A stretch of 56,148 bases of DNA from Methylotenera sp. (lineage in GTDB: Bacteria; Pseudomonadota; Gammaproteobacteria; Burkholderiales; Methylophilaceae): the NCBI GenBank assembly GCA_014378845.1, contig JACMNB010000064.1, positions 1-56,148 of the forward strand, written 5' to 3'. Positions 8,272 to 16,179 of the stretch are shown here, piece after piece. Every line of letters begins with the position of its first letter. Positions within the stretch are counted from its first letter, which is position 1. The position numbers and the translations under genes are program-made. Below the pieces are notes generated by a model. That model was not told the DNA's origin. It saw only the letters and a list, made by a program, of their open reading frames with translations, and made no database searches.

Positions 8272-11199
8272 ATGGACGACATTAAATACACAACGCATTC
8301 GCATTCGGTGAACAAATATGATCCCGAAAAGGATTATGGTACGCCGAAGAAAACCAGCGAAAAACTGGTGAGTTTAGAGATTGACGGCGTGACGGTGAGT
8401 GTGCCAGAAGGCACGTCGATCATGCACGCGGCGCAGTTAAGCGGCGTGACGGTGCCTAAATTGTGCGCGACTGATTCTTTGGAGGCGTTCGGCTCATGTC
8501 GTTTGTGTTTGGTAGAGATTGAAGGCCGAAAAGGTTACCCCGCAAGTTGCACCACGCCTGTCGCCGAAGGCATTAAAGTCCACACACAAACTGGCAAACT
8601 GGCCGACGTGCGCCGTGGCGTGATGGAGTTGTATATTTCTGATCATCCGCTGGATTGCTTAACTTGTGCTGCTAATGGCGATTGTGAATTGCAAGACATG
8701 GCAGGTGCGGTAGGCTTGCGCGAGGTGCGCTATGGCTATGAAGGTGAAAATCATTTAAAAGCAGAAAAAGACGAATCCAACCCTTATTTCACCTTTGACC
8801 CAAGCAAATGTATTGTATGCAGCCGCTGCGTGCGTGCTTGCGAAGAAACGCAAGGTACCTTCGCGCTAACCATTGAAGGGCGTGGCTTTGGAAGCAAAGT
8901 ATCGGCTGGCAATCAATTGTTTATGGATTCAGAATGCGTATCTTGCGGCGCTTGCGTGCAAGCCTGCCCTACTGCGACTTTGATGGAAAAAACCGTCATC
9001 GACATGGGCACGCCAGAGCATAAAGTCACCACCACTTGCGCCTATTGTGGCGTGGGTTGCAGCTTTAATGCCGAAATGAAAGGCGAAGAAGTGGTGCGCA
9101 TGTCGCCTAATAAGGATGGCGGCGCAAACCATGGTCACTCTTGCGTAAAAGGGCGTTTTGCTTGGGGTTACGCCACGCACAAAGACCGTATTACCACACC
9201 AATGATACGCAAAAGCATTCACGACGAATGGCAAATTGTGGGCTGGGATGAGGCCATTGATTACGCGGCGAGCGAGATTAAACGTATCGAGGCAAAATAC
9301 GGCAAAGACGCGATGGGTGGCATTACATCCAGCCGTTGCACCAATGAAGAAGTGTACGTGACGCAAAAATTGGTGCGCGCTGTATTTGGCACGAATAACG
9401 TCGATACTTGCGCGCGCGTTTGCCACAGCCCGACTGGCTATGGTTTGAAACAAACTATTGGCGAGTCAGCAGGTACGCAAACGTTTGATTCGGTGATGAA
9501 GTCTGACGTGATTATGATTATTGGCGCCAACCCTACCGATGGTCACCCTGTATTCGCGAGCCAAATGAAACGCCGCTTGCGCGAAGGTGCAAAACTGATT
9601 ATTGCTGACCCACGCGCGATTGATTTAGTCGAAAATTCGCCGCATATTCGTGCAGATTATCACTTGAATTTGCGCCCGGGCACTAACGTTGCGCTGATTT
9701 CTGCGATTGCTCATGTGGTGGTGACTGAAGGTTTGGTTAAAGAAGATTTCGTGAAAGAGCGCTGCGAGTGGGATAGCTTTGTAGCTTGGCGCGATTTTGT
9801 GGCAAAACCAGAAAACTCCCCCGAAGCAATGGAAGAAACAATAGGCGTTAGCGCAACAACCATGCGCGCAGCCGCGCGAATGTTTGCTACAAACGGCAAT
9901 GGTGCGATCTATTATGGTTTGGGCGTGACTGAACATTCTCAGGGCTCAACCATGGTGATGGGCATTGCCAACTTAGCCATGGCGACTGGCAATGTCGGCC
10001 GCGAAGGCGTTGGCATCAACCCACTACGTGGTCAAAACAATGTGCAAGGCAGTTGCGATATGGGCAGTATGCCGCACGAATATCCAGGTTATCGCCATGT
10101 TTCAGATCCAATGGCTAAAGCCTTGTTTGAAGCGGCTTGGGGCAGGCCGCTCAGTATCGAGCCAGGTTTACGCATTCCAAATATGTTGGATTTAGCTGGC
10201 GAAGGCCGCTTTAAAGCGCTGTATTGCGTGGGTGAAGATATTGCGCAATCAGATCCGAACACGCAGCATGTAACCCACGCGCTTGAAAGTATGGAATGCG
10301 TGATTGTGCAAGATTTGTTCTTGAATGAAACTGCCATGTACGCGCATGTGTTCTTTCCAGGCGCCAGTTTCTTAGAGAAAAGTGGCACTTTTACCAACGC
10401 AGAGCGCCGCATTTCACCCGTGCGCCGTGTGATGGCGCCTAAAAATATAGGTAAGCCAGAGCTGAAAGAAGCGGGCATGGAAGACTGGGAGATTACTGCC
10501 AAATTATCTGCTGCGCTGGGTTACGAAATGCATTACAAACATGCCAGTGAAATTATGGATGAAATCGCCGCCTTAACGCCCACATTTAAAGGTGTAAGCT
10601 TTAAAAAATTGGACGAGCTAGGCAGCATTCAATGGCCGTGCGATGATGCGAACCCAGCAGGCACGCCTACCATGCACATTGACCAATTTGTGCGCGGAAA
10701 AGGCAAGTTTTTTATTACGCAATACATACCAACGACTGAAAAAGTGAATGCGAAATATCCGCTTATATTGACGACTGGCCGAATTTTGAGCCAGTACAAC
10801 GTGGGCGCGCAAACACGCCGCACTGCAAATGTGGCTTGGCATGCCGAAGATGTGGTGGAAATTCATCCGCATGACGCTAGCGAGCGCGGCATAAGGGAAG
10901 GCGATTGGATTGGTATTAACAGCCGCTCTGGCGAAACTGTGTTGCGCGCCACGCTTACTGAGCGCGTGCAACCTGGTGTGATATACACCACGTTCCATCA
11001 CCCAGAATCGGGCGCAAATGTGATTACTACAGATAACGGTGACTGGGCGACCAATTGTCCTGAATTTAAAGTAACCGCCGTACAAGTGACGCGAGTAAAT
11101 CAATTATCCGATTGGCAAAAAGAGTACAAAACTTTTGCCGAAGCGCAAATAGCCTACACGGGAAAGACCTCTGATAAAAAGCAGAAGCAGCCCGCTTAA
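8272..11199 (+). CDS. fdsA: NAD-dependent formate dehydrogenase alpha subunit (molybdenum catalytic subunit)
   Basis: This 975-residue catalytic subunit oxidises formate to CO2 at a bis-MGD molybdenum centre. From the N-terminus it shows a [2Fe-2S] domain (CRLCLVEI and CTTP), a His/Cys cluster site (HPLDCLTCAANGDCELQ), two ferredoxin-type [4Fe-4S] motifs (CIVCSRCVRACEE, CVSCGACVQACP), then a further cluster motif CAYCGVGC. The molybdenum-ligand cysteine lies in ARVCHSPTGYG. The C-terminal molybdopterin dinucleotide-binding domain contains LTTGRILSQYNVG and TFHHPESGANV. The length is near that of other FdsA proteins. GGAG precedes the ATG. The enzyme is cytoplasmic and works as a complex with FdsB, FdsG and FdsD. 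Confidence 0.96.
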   Translation: MDDIKYTTHSHSVNKYDPEKDYGTPKKTSEKLVSLEIDGVTVSVPEGTSIMHAAQLSGVTVPKLCATDSLEAFGSCRLCLVEIEGRKGYPASCTTPVAEGIKVHTQTGKLADVRRGVMELYISDHPLDCLTCAANGDCELQDMAGAVGLREVRYGYEGENHLKAEKDESNPYFTFDPSKCIVCSRCVRACEETQGTFALTIEGRGFGSKVSAGNQLFMDSECVSCGACVQACPTATLMEKTVIDMGTPEHKVTTTCAYCGVGCSFNAEMKGEEVVRMSPNKDGGANHGHSCVKGRFAWGYATHKDRITTPMIRKSIHDEWQIVGWDEAIDYAASEIKRIEAKYGKDAMGGITSSRCTNEEVYVTQKLVRAVFGTNNVDTCARVCHSPTGYGLKQTIGESAGTQTFDSVMKSDVIMIIGANPTDGHPVFASQMKRRLREGAKLIIADPRAIDLVENSPHIRADYHLNLRPGTNVALISAIAHVVVTEGLVKEDFVKERCEWDSFVAWRDFVAKPENSPEAMEETIGVSATTMRAAARMFATNGNGAIYYGLGVTEHSQGSTMVMGIANLAMATGNVGREGVGINPLRGQNNVQGSCDMGSMPHEYPGYRHVSDPMAKALFEAAWGRPLSIEPGLRIPNMLDLAGEGRFKALYCVGEDIAQSDPNTQHVTHALESMECVIVQDLFLNETAMYAHVFFPGASFLEKSGTFTNAERRISPVRRVMAPKNIGKPELKEAGMEDWEITAKLSAALGYEMHYKHASEIMDEIAALTPTFKGVSFKKLDELGSIQWPCDDANPAGTPTMHIDQFVRGKGKFFITQYIPTTEKVNAKYPLILTTGRILSQYNVGAQTRRTANVAWHAEDVVEIHPHDASERGIREGDWIGINSRSGETVLRATLTERVQPGVIYTTFHHPESGANVITTDNGDWATNCPEFKVTAVQVTRVNQLSDWQKEYKTFAEAQIAYTGKTSDKKQKQPA

Positions 11200-11236
11200 G
11201 GTGTAGTTTGAATCTAAGACGCCATATTTTGCTTAT

Positions 11237-11266
11237 CGTCATTCCCGCGAAGGCGGGAATCCATTT
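11237..11266. repeat. Dispersed palindromic repeat (ATTCCC-N8-GGGAAT type)
   Basis: ATTCCC, eight bases, then GGGAAT occupy 11241-11260 and form an 8-bp stem with a four-base loop, flanked by CGTC and CCATTTT. The core has the same form as the dRS3 repeat known from Neisseria. A slightly diverged copy lies at 26951-26980. It sits in the 183-base gap between fdsA and fdhD. Confidence 0.75.
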
Positions 11267-11382
11267 TAGAAAATGACAACATTCAACATGGAATGCCGCT
11301 TTGCGAGCATTTGCTACGCAAATTGCCTGCTTAAACCACTGCGCGGTAATGGCGGGTTTGAAGTTGTGTGTGAGATGCGTCA

Positions 11383-12228
11383 ATGAACAATCTTGTTCAA
11401 TCACAAGCGCCATTAAGCGAAGTAGCAGTAACACGCTGGCGCAACGGGATTGTAAGTGAAGCCACAGATAAAGTGGCGGAAGAAGTACCGATTGGGCTGA
11501 TTTATAACGGTATTTCTCACGCGGTAATGCTGGCTACACCGCAAGATTTAGAAGATTTTGCGCTGGGGTTTTCGCTTAGTGAAGGCATTTTGCACAGCAA
11601 AAGTGAGCTGTATGACGTAGAAATAGTCGCACAGCCACTCGGTATAGAGCTGCGATTGGATGTAGCGACACAAGCATTTGTAAAGCTAAAAGATCGCAGA
11701 CGTAATTTGGTGGGGCGCACAGGTTGCGGCCTGTGTGGGGCGGAAAGTTTGGAGCAAGCCTTGCGCTTACCTGCATTAGAAAATTCGATAAGCGCACTAA
11801 CTAGCATCCATGCGCCTTCCAGCCCTGTTATAAATGCCAGCATCATTATTACTGCGTTTCGCACTTTGCAAACAAATCAAGTGTTGCAACAAGCCACTGG
11901 CGCCACGCACGCTTGCGCTTGGGTAAATGTGGATGGTGCAGTCCAACTGCTACGTGAAGATGTAGGCCGCCATAACGCGATGGATAAATTGATTGGTGCC
12001 TTGGCTAAACTGCCAAAGCAAAACGAAGGATTTGTGCTGACCTCTAGCCGTGCCAGCGTTGAGATGGTGCAAAAAGTGGCGCTGGCAGGCATCAACATTC
12101 TTGCCGCGATTTCTGCGCCAACGGGTTTAGCTATTCGCGTGGCAGAGCAATATGGCGTGACATTGGTGGGTTTTTTGCGCGATAATCAGTTTGTGATTTA
12201 TACGCATTCTGCTCGAATAAAATCTTAA
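11383..12228 (+). CDS. fdhD: Formate dehydrogenase accessory sulfurtransferase FdhD (FdsC)
   Basis: This 281-residue protein transfers sulfur from a cysteine desulfurase to the molybdenum cofactor before it is inserted into formate dehydrogenase. The CxxC pair that carries the sulfur is present as TGCGLCGAE (Cys115 and Cys118). Other family features are EDFALGFSLSEGI, HACAWVNVDG, LLREDVGRHNAMDKLIG and the C-terminal SRASVEMVQKVALAGI. In Cupriavidus and Rhodobacter operons the same gene is called fdsC and occupies the same place between fdsA and fdsD. Confidence 0.95.
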   Translation: MNNLVQSQAPLSEVAVTRWRNGIVSEATDKVAEEVPIGLIYNGISHAVMLATPQDLEDFALGFSLSEGILHSKSELYDVEIVAQPLGIELRLDVATQAFVKLKDRRRNLVGRTGCGLCGAESLEQALRLPALENSISALTSIHAPSSPVINASIIITAFRTLQTNQVLQQATGATHACAWVNVDGAVQLLREDVGRHNAMDKLIGALAKLPKQNEGFVLTSSRASVEMVQKVALAGINILAAISAPTGLAIRVAEQYGVTLVGFLRDNQFVIYTHSARIKS

Positions 12229-12271
12229 CGAATTAAAACTTAATAAACAATTTTTTATAAAAACTAAAATT

Positions 12272-12490
12272 ATGCAAACCGATACATTAATCAAAATGGC
12301 CAACCAAATAGGCGATTTTTTTGAAGCAGAACCAAATCAAGCGCAAGCGCAAAAAGACATCGCTAATCACCTGAATAAATTTTGGACAAAAGATATGCGT
12401 AACCAAATTGCTGCGCATGTGCAAACAAGCCAAGGCGTTGGCCTACATGCGCAAGTGATTGCGGCAATCGCAGCGCACCTAAATCCCTAG
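12272..12490 (+). CDS. fdsD: NAD-dependent formate dehydrogenase delta subunit
   Basis: This short 72-residue protein of the FdsD family reads LIKMANQIGDFFEAEP and later HLNKFWTKDMRNQIAAHV, which is characteristic. FdsD is needed for assembly or stability of FDH; its exact role is not settled. It closes the fdsGBACD set 43 bases after fdhD. The usual length of the family is about 65-80 residues. Confidence 0.88.
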   Translation: MQTDTLIKMANQIGDFFEAEPNQAQAQKDIANHLNKFWTKDMRNQIAAHVQTSQGVGLHAQVIAAIAAHLNP

Positions 12491-12500
12491 CAGCTTTTCC

Positions 12501-12524
12501 TAGTCACTTTAATATAGTCACTTT
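12501..12524. repeat. Tandem 10-bp direct repeat upstream of the modE-like gene
   Basis: TAGTCACTTT occurs at 12501-12510 and again at 12515-12524, a 14-base period, immediately before the TTG start at 12536. It may be an operator or chance; nothing else supports either reading. Confidence 0.4.
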
Positions 12525-12535
12525 GTATAGCAACT

Positions 12536-12883
12536 TTGTCTAACATTAAAATTAAAATTCAGTTGGTGGCAAATGACAGTATTGCAATGGGTCCTGGCAA
12601 GGCAGATTTGTTAGAGGCCATTCAACAAAAAGGCTCAATTTCGGCGGCAGCGCTTAGTATGGGTATGTCTTATAAGCGGGCTTGGGATTTGGTGAATACC
12701 ATGAACAAAAGTTTTAAGCAGGCTGTTGTTGCGACATCCGTTGGTGGTGGCAAAGGTGGCGGTGCGCAAATAACTGAGTTTGGCCTGCAAATATTAACCC
12801 GATATCGTGCGATTGAGGCTAAGGCTAATTTGACTGTTCAAGTTGAAACGAAAGTATTAATGGAGCTGCTATTAGATAATTAA
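12536..12883 (+). CDS. modE: ModE-type winged-helix regulator lacking the molbindin half
   Basis: This 115-residue protein matches the N-terminal DNA-binding domain of ModE: GPGKADLLEAIQQKGSISAAALSMGMSYKRAWDLVNTMN followed by the GGGKGGGAQITEFG wing. Full ModE proteins have a C-terminal pair of molybdate-binding domains that is absent here. The start is the TTG at 12536; there is no earlier ATG and the next in-frame ATG would cut into the conserved domain. No clear ribosome-binding site is visible, so the start is uncertain. A ModE-box-like palindrome lies 21 bases beyond the stop, ahead of porin-modA-modB, making those genes the likely target. Confidence 0.8.
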   Translation: MSNIKIKIQLVANDSIAMGPGKADLLEAIQQKGSISAAALSMGMSYKRAWDLVNTMNKSFKQAVVATSVGGGKGGGAQITEFGLQILTRYRAIEAKANLTVQVETKVLMELLLDN

Positions 12884-12903
12884 CACTTTTCTGCCAGATG
12901 AAT

Positions 12904-12941
12904 AAAAGCACGTTATATTTTATAAAATATAACGTGCTTTT
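12904..12941 (+). promoter_or_regulatory. Perfect 38-bp palindrome: putative ModE operator and terminator
   Basis: Each base from 12904 to 12922 pairs with its mirror in 12923-12941 without a break. The centre (12911-12934) is CGTTATAT, eight bases, ATATAACG, which agrees with the ModE operator consensus known from Escherichia coli modA. The outer part (AAAAGCA/TGCTTTT) is followed by further Ts to 12944, so on the plus strand it would also act as an intrinsic terminator of the modE-like gene. It lies 71 bases upstream of the porin. Confidence 0.7.
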
Positions 12942-13012
12942 TTTAAGCCTTCATTATATATTTAGAAATATAGCGACTATGAAATCAATTTTAATACTCA
13001 CAGGTATGCACA

Positions 13013-14551
13013 ATGAATCAAACCCAATATTATAAAATTTTAACGGCACTATTCGCTTTTGCATGTTCGGTTAGCGCTCAAGCAGATAGTGCTGATACAA
13101 GTGAGCGACTTAAAAAGCTGCAACAAATGGTGGAGCAATTGCAGCAGCAACGTTTAGAACAAGATAAGCAGATGGATTTACTGACCAAAGAATTGGTTGG
13201 ACTAGAGAATCAAGTCAGTCAAGTTAAAATTACAAAATCTGAGGAAAAAGGCAGCAGTAAAGGTGCGCCAGTACTCGCCAATTTTAAAGATGGCATCAGC
13301 TTTGAGGACGGTAGTGGGAATTGGAAATTTGCCATTAATGGCCGCGTACAGTCTGATTATCGTTTTTTTTCACCAGATGAAACAGCTGCAGATACGTTTA
13401 GCTTGCGCCGTGCGCGGCTTGGCGGCACGCTTACTTTTTATAATGACTATGTAGCGCGTGTGGAAGGCGAATATTCTGGGGGCAGCACAATACTTACCTA
13501 TGGTTATATCGACATTAATAAATTTCAATCGGCAAAATTTCGACTTGGTCAATTTAAACCAAGTTACGGTTTAGAGCGTGCAATGAGTACCAACTTTACT
13601 GATTTTCAAGAACGCTCAATGGCAGATGCTTTGCTAGGCAGTACGTTTGATAGGGGTGTGATGGTGTATGGTTCACCATTTACAGGTTTTAACTACAGCG
13701 TTGCCTATATCAATGGTACTGGTACAGCAGATGAAAATAATGCCAAGAATGATGGTAAAGATTTTACTACACGTGTCACGGGTAACTTAGCTGAAATGAT
13801 GGATTGGAAAGATGCTGTATTGCATGTGGGCGGTTTTTATGCAGATGGCGGTCAAGGCTCACGGCGCCAACCAGCTTTTGTACCAGTAGGCCAAACCGAA
13901 GGCCGTGGAGCGCAGTTTTTTGCTAGCAACTGTGGTGCAAATGCAGATGGGACTGTGAATCCAGCTGTTACAGCGGCCTGTGGTGGCCTGCTTGCAAATG
14001 CCTTAAAAGATAACGTGAGCCGCAGCCGCGCTGGCTTTGAAACGGCATTGGCTTACCAATCAGTTAAATTACAAGGTGAGTATATCAATACCAGTTTTGA
14101 TGGTGCAGGCTATAGCCGCCATATTGATGCATGGTATGCCAGTGCCATGTGGAATGTAACAGGTGAAAGCTTTGCCGACATGTACAAAGAAGGTGTGTTT
14201 GGCCGTTTAAAACCTAAAAATAGTTATGCTCAAGGTTTAGGTTGGGGTGCGCTGCAAGTTGGAGCGCGCTACAGTAACTTTGATGCATCTGATTTTAAAA
14301 TAACCAATGCAGCAGGTACGGGTGTTTTACTCAATGCGCCAGCGACTACAACAGATGGTTTACTGGTTGCGACTAACAAAGCAGATGCCTGGACGCTGGG
14401 CGCAAATTGGATACTGAATCCCAATTTTCGATTAATGGCTAATTACATTAGAACTGACTACGATACGCCAATTGTAGTGCGCGTGAATGGGACTATCAAA
14501 AGCTTAGATAAAGAAGATGCGCTAAGCATGCGTGCGCAGTTTGATTTTTAA
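13013..14551 (+). CDS. Phosphate-selective porin O/P family porin in the molybdate cluster
   Basis: This 512-residue outer-membrane protein has a signal peptide of about 24 residues (ending SVSAQA), a predicted coiled coil at about 30-70 (ERLKKLQQMVEQLQQQ) as in other OprO/OprP proteins, then the beta-barrel (FAINGRVQSDYRFF; FRLGQFKPSYGLERA) ending in a terminal Phe (MRAQFDF). It belongs to the same family as the truncated porin at position 2. Its location between a ModE-like operator and modA suggests it may help molybdate or a similar oxyanion cross the outer membrane. That role is inferred from position only. Confidence 0.85.
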   Translation: MNQTQYYKILTALFAFACSVSAQADSADTSERLKKLQQMVEQLQQQRLEQDKQMDLLTKELVGLENQVSQVKITKSEEKGSSKGAPVLANFKDGISFEDGSGNWKFAINGRVQSDYRFFSPDETAADTFSLRRARLGGTLTFYNDYVARVEGEYSGGSTILTYGYIDINKFQSAKFRLGQFKPSYGLERAMSTNFTDFQERSMADALLGSTFDRGVMVYGSPFTGFNYSVAYINGTGTADENNAKNDGKDFTTRVTGNLAEMMDWKDAVLHVGGFYADGGQGSRRQPAFVPVGQTEGRGAQFFASNCGANADGTVNPAVTAACGGLLANALKDNVSRSRAGFETALAYQSVKLQGEYINTSFDGAGYSRHIDAWYASAMWNVTGESFADMYKEGVFGRLKPKNSYAQGLGWGALQVGARYSNFDASDFKITNAAGTGVLLNAPATTTDGLLVATNKADAWTLGANWILNPNFRLMANYIRTDYDTPIVVRVNGTIKSLDKEDALSMRAQFDF

Positions 14552-14625
14552 AATCACGATTCAACTACATTTTATTAAATAGAATTTATTAACAAGAATT
14601 TATTAACTGGAATTTAGGAAATAAC

Positions 14626-15408
14626 ATGCAATCCAATCAAAATTGCCTCAATAAAATTTATTTCAGCCTAATCGCGCTGATTTTTTCTGTATATTCAACA
14701 CTTTCTGTTGCCGAACAAAAAATAACGGTGTTTGCGGCGGCTAGCTTAACGGAGGCTGTGACGCAGGTCGCAGCTGATTATGAAAAAGAAAAATCCGTAC
14801 AAATTCAGACCTCATTTGCTTCTTCATCCGTCTTAGCCAAGCAGATAGAAAACGGTGCGCCAGCAGAAATTTTTATCGCCGCAGATAATAAATGGATGGA
14901 CTATTTGCAAGAAAAAAATCTGCTGAAACCAGCAAACAGAGTCGCCTTACTAGGCAATCACTTAGTATTAATCACACCAAAAGATAAAGCTTTTAAGGTC
15001 GACATGAGCAAAGATTTTAATTTTCCCAACGCATTTTACGGCAAATTATGTACGGGTGAAACAGAATCTGTTCCAGTTGGCATTTATGCCAAGCAAAGTC
15101 TGAAAAGCCTCAACTGGTGGGATACCATTAAAACACGCATTGTTGGCACGCAAGATGTGCGCGCAGCTTTGGCCTTTGTGGCGCGTGGGGAGTGCGGTGC
15201 TGGCATTGTGTACGAAACTGATGCCAAGGTATCAAACAAAGTAGAAACCATCGCCAAGTTTCCAGATGCTAGTCACGAACCCATAATCTATCCGCTGGCT
15301 TTGATAAAAAACGCCAGCGCGCAAGCAACAGATTTTTACGATTACTTGCAATCGGCAAAAGCGAAAGCGGTATTCACCAAGTATGGGTTTAGCATAAGTA
15401 CGCCATAA
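14626..15408 (+). CDS. modA: Periplasmic molybdate-binding protein
   Basis: This 260-residue protein binds molybdate in the periplasm for ABC import. It has a signal peptide of about 29 residues ending LSVA. The mature protein opens ITVFAAASLTEAVTQVAADY and contains SFASSSVLAKQIENGAPAEIFIAAD and GTQDVRAALAFVARGECGAGIVY, the serine-rich and helix-start ligand motifs of ModA. An AGGAAA site precedes the ATG. It lies 15 bases ahead of modB. Confidence 0.95.
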   Translation: MQSNQNCLNKIYFSLIALIFSVYSTLSVAEQKITVFAAASLTEAVTQVAADYEKEKSVQIQTSFASSSVLAKQIENGAPAEIFIAADNKWMDYLQEKNLLKPANRVALLGNHLVLITPKDKAFKVDMSKDFNFPNAFYGKLCTGETESVPVGIYAKQSLKSLNWWDTIKTRIVGTQDVRAALAFVARGECGAGIVYETDAKVSNKVETIAKFPDASHEPIIYPLALIKNASAQATDFYDYLQSAKAKAVFTKYGFSISTP

Positions 15409-15423
15409 GCGATACACTGGCGC

Positions 15424-16134
15424 ATGTTAGAAATTTTTCGTTTTACGCCAGCAGAATTGGCGATACTGGGCTTGTCGTTAAAAGTGGCGCTAATGTGCGT
15501 GCTGTTGATTTTCATCCCTGCTACAGCAACCGCATGGTTGCTAGCGCGCAAGTCATTTGTCGGAAAATCTCTGTTGGATAGCATTATTCACATGCCCTTG
15601 GTGTTGCCGCCAGTGGTGCCTGGATTTTTGTTGCTTTTATTGCTGGGTAATCAGGGTTTAGTCGGTAAATATTTGCATACTTATTTGGGTTTTAATTTGG
15701 CATTCACTTGGAAAGGCGCGGCGGTCGCTTCGGCCGTCATGGCGTTTCCGCTGATGGTGCGCTCGTGCAGGTTAGCATTCTCGCAAATTGATCGAGAGCT
15801 AGAGTTAGCTGCACAGTCATTGGGTGCGCGCCCGCTAGATGTGTTTTTTAGCATCACACTGCCGCTTGCCTTGCCTGGCGTAATTACTGGGCTGCTGCTA
15901 GCGTTTAGTCGTAGCTTGGGCGAGTTTGGCGCCACCATTACTTTTGTGGGCAATATCGAAGGCGAAACCCGCACCTTGCCTTTGGCAATATACAGTTATA
16001 CGCAGCTACCCAGTGGCGATTTGCCAGCAATGCGTCTGGTTATATTAAGTATGCTGCTAGCCATTGTGGCACTGATGATAAGCGATAGGCTGGAACGCAA
16101 AGCTAATCAGCGTATTGGCCGCTATCATCATTAG
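15424..16134 (+). CDS. modB: Molybdate ABC transporter permease
   Basis: This 236-residue inner-membrane channel subunit has about five hydrophobic segments. The EAA coupling loop appears as ELAAQSLGARPLDVFFSITLP, followed by FSRSLGEFGATITFVGN, typical of ModB. Length is usual for the family. The ATPase gene modC, which normally follows, is missing: the next gene is on the opposite strand and ends 45 bases away. Confidence 0.95.
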   Translation: MLEIFRFTPAELAILGLSLKVALMCVLLIFIPATATAWLLARKSFVGKSLLDSIIHMPLVLPPVVPGFLLLLLLGNQGLVGKYLHTYLGFNLAFTWKGAAVASAVMAFPLMVRSCRLAFSQIDRELELAAQSLGARPLDVFFSITLPLALPGVITGLLLAFSRSLGEFGATITFVGNIEGETRTLPLAIYSYTQLPSGDLPAMRLVILSMLLAIVALMISDRLERKANQRIGRYHH

Positions 16135-16179
16135 TTTAGACATGGTTAATCAATATGCTTGGCTAAATTTTATTTAAGC

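Noticed and set aside
8929-9453. A 174-codon minus-strand ORF inside fdsA
   Set aside because: It is a shadow of the highly conserved fdsA frame; composition follows the complement of iron-sulfur and Mo-binding codons.
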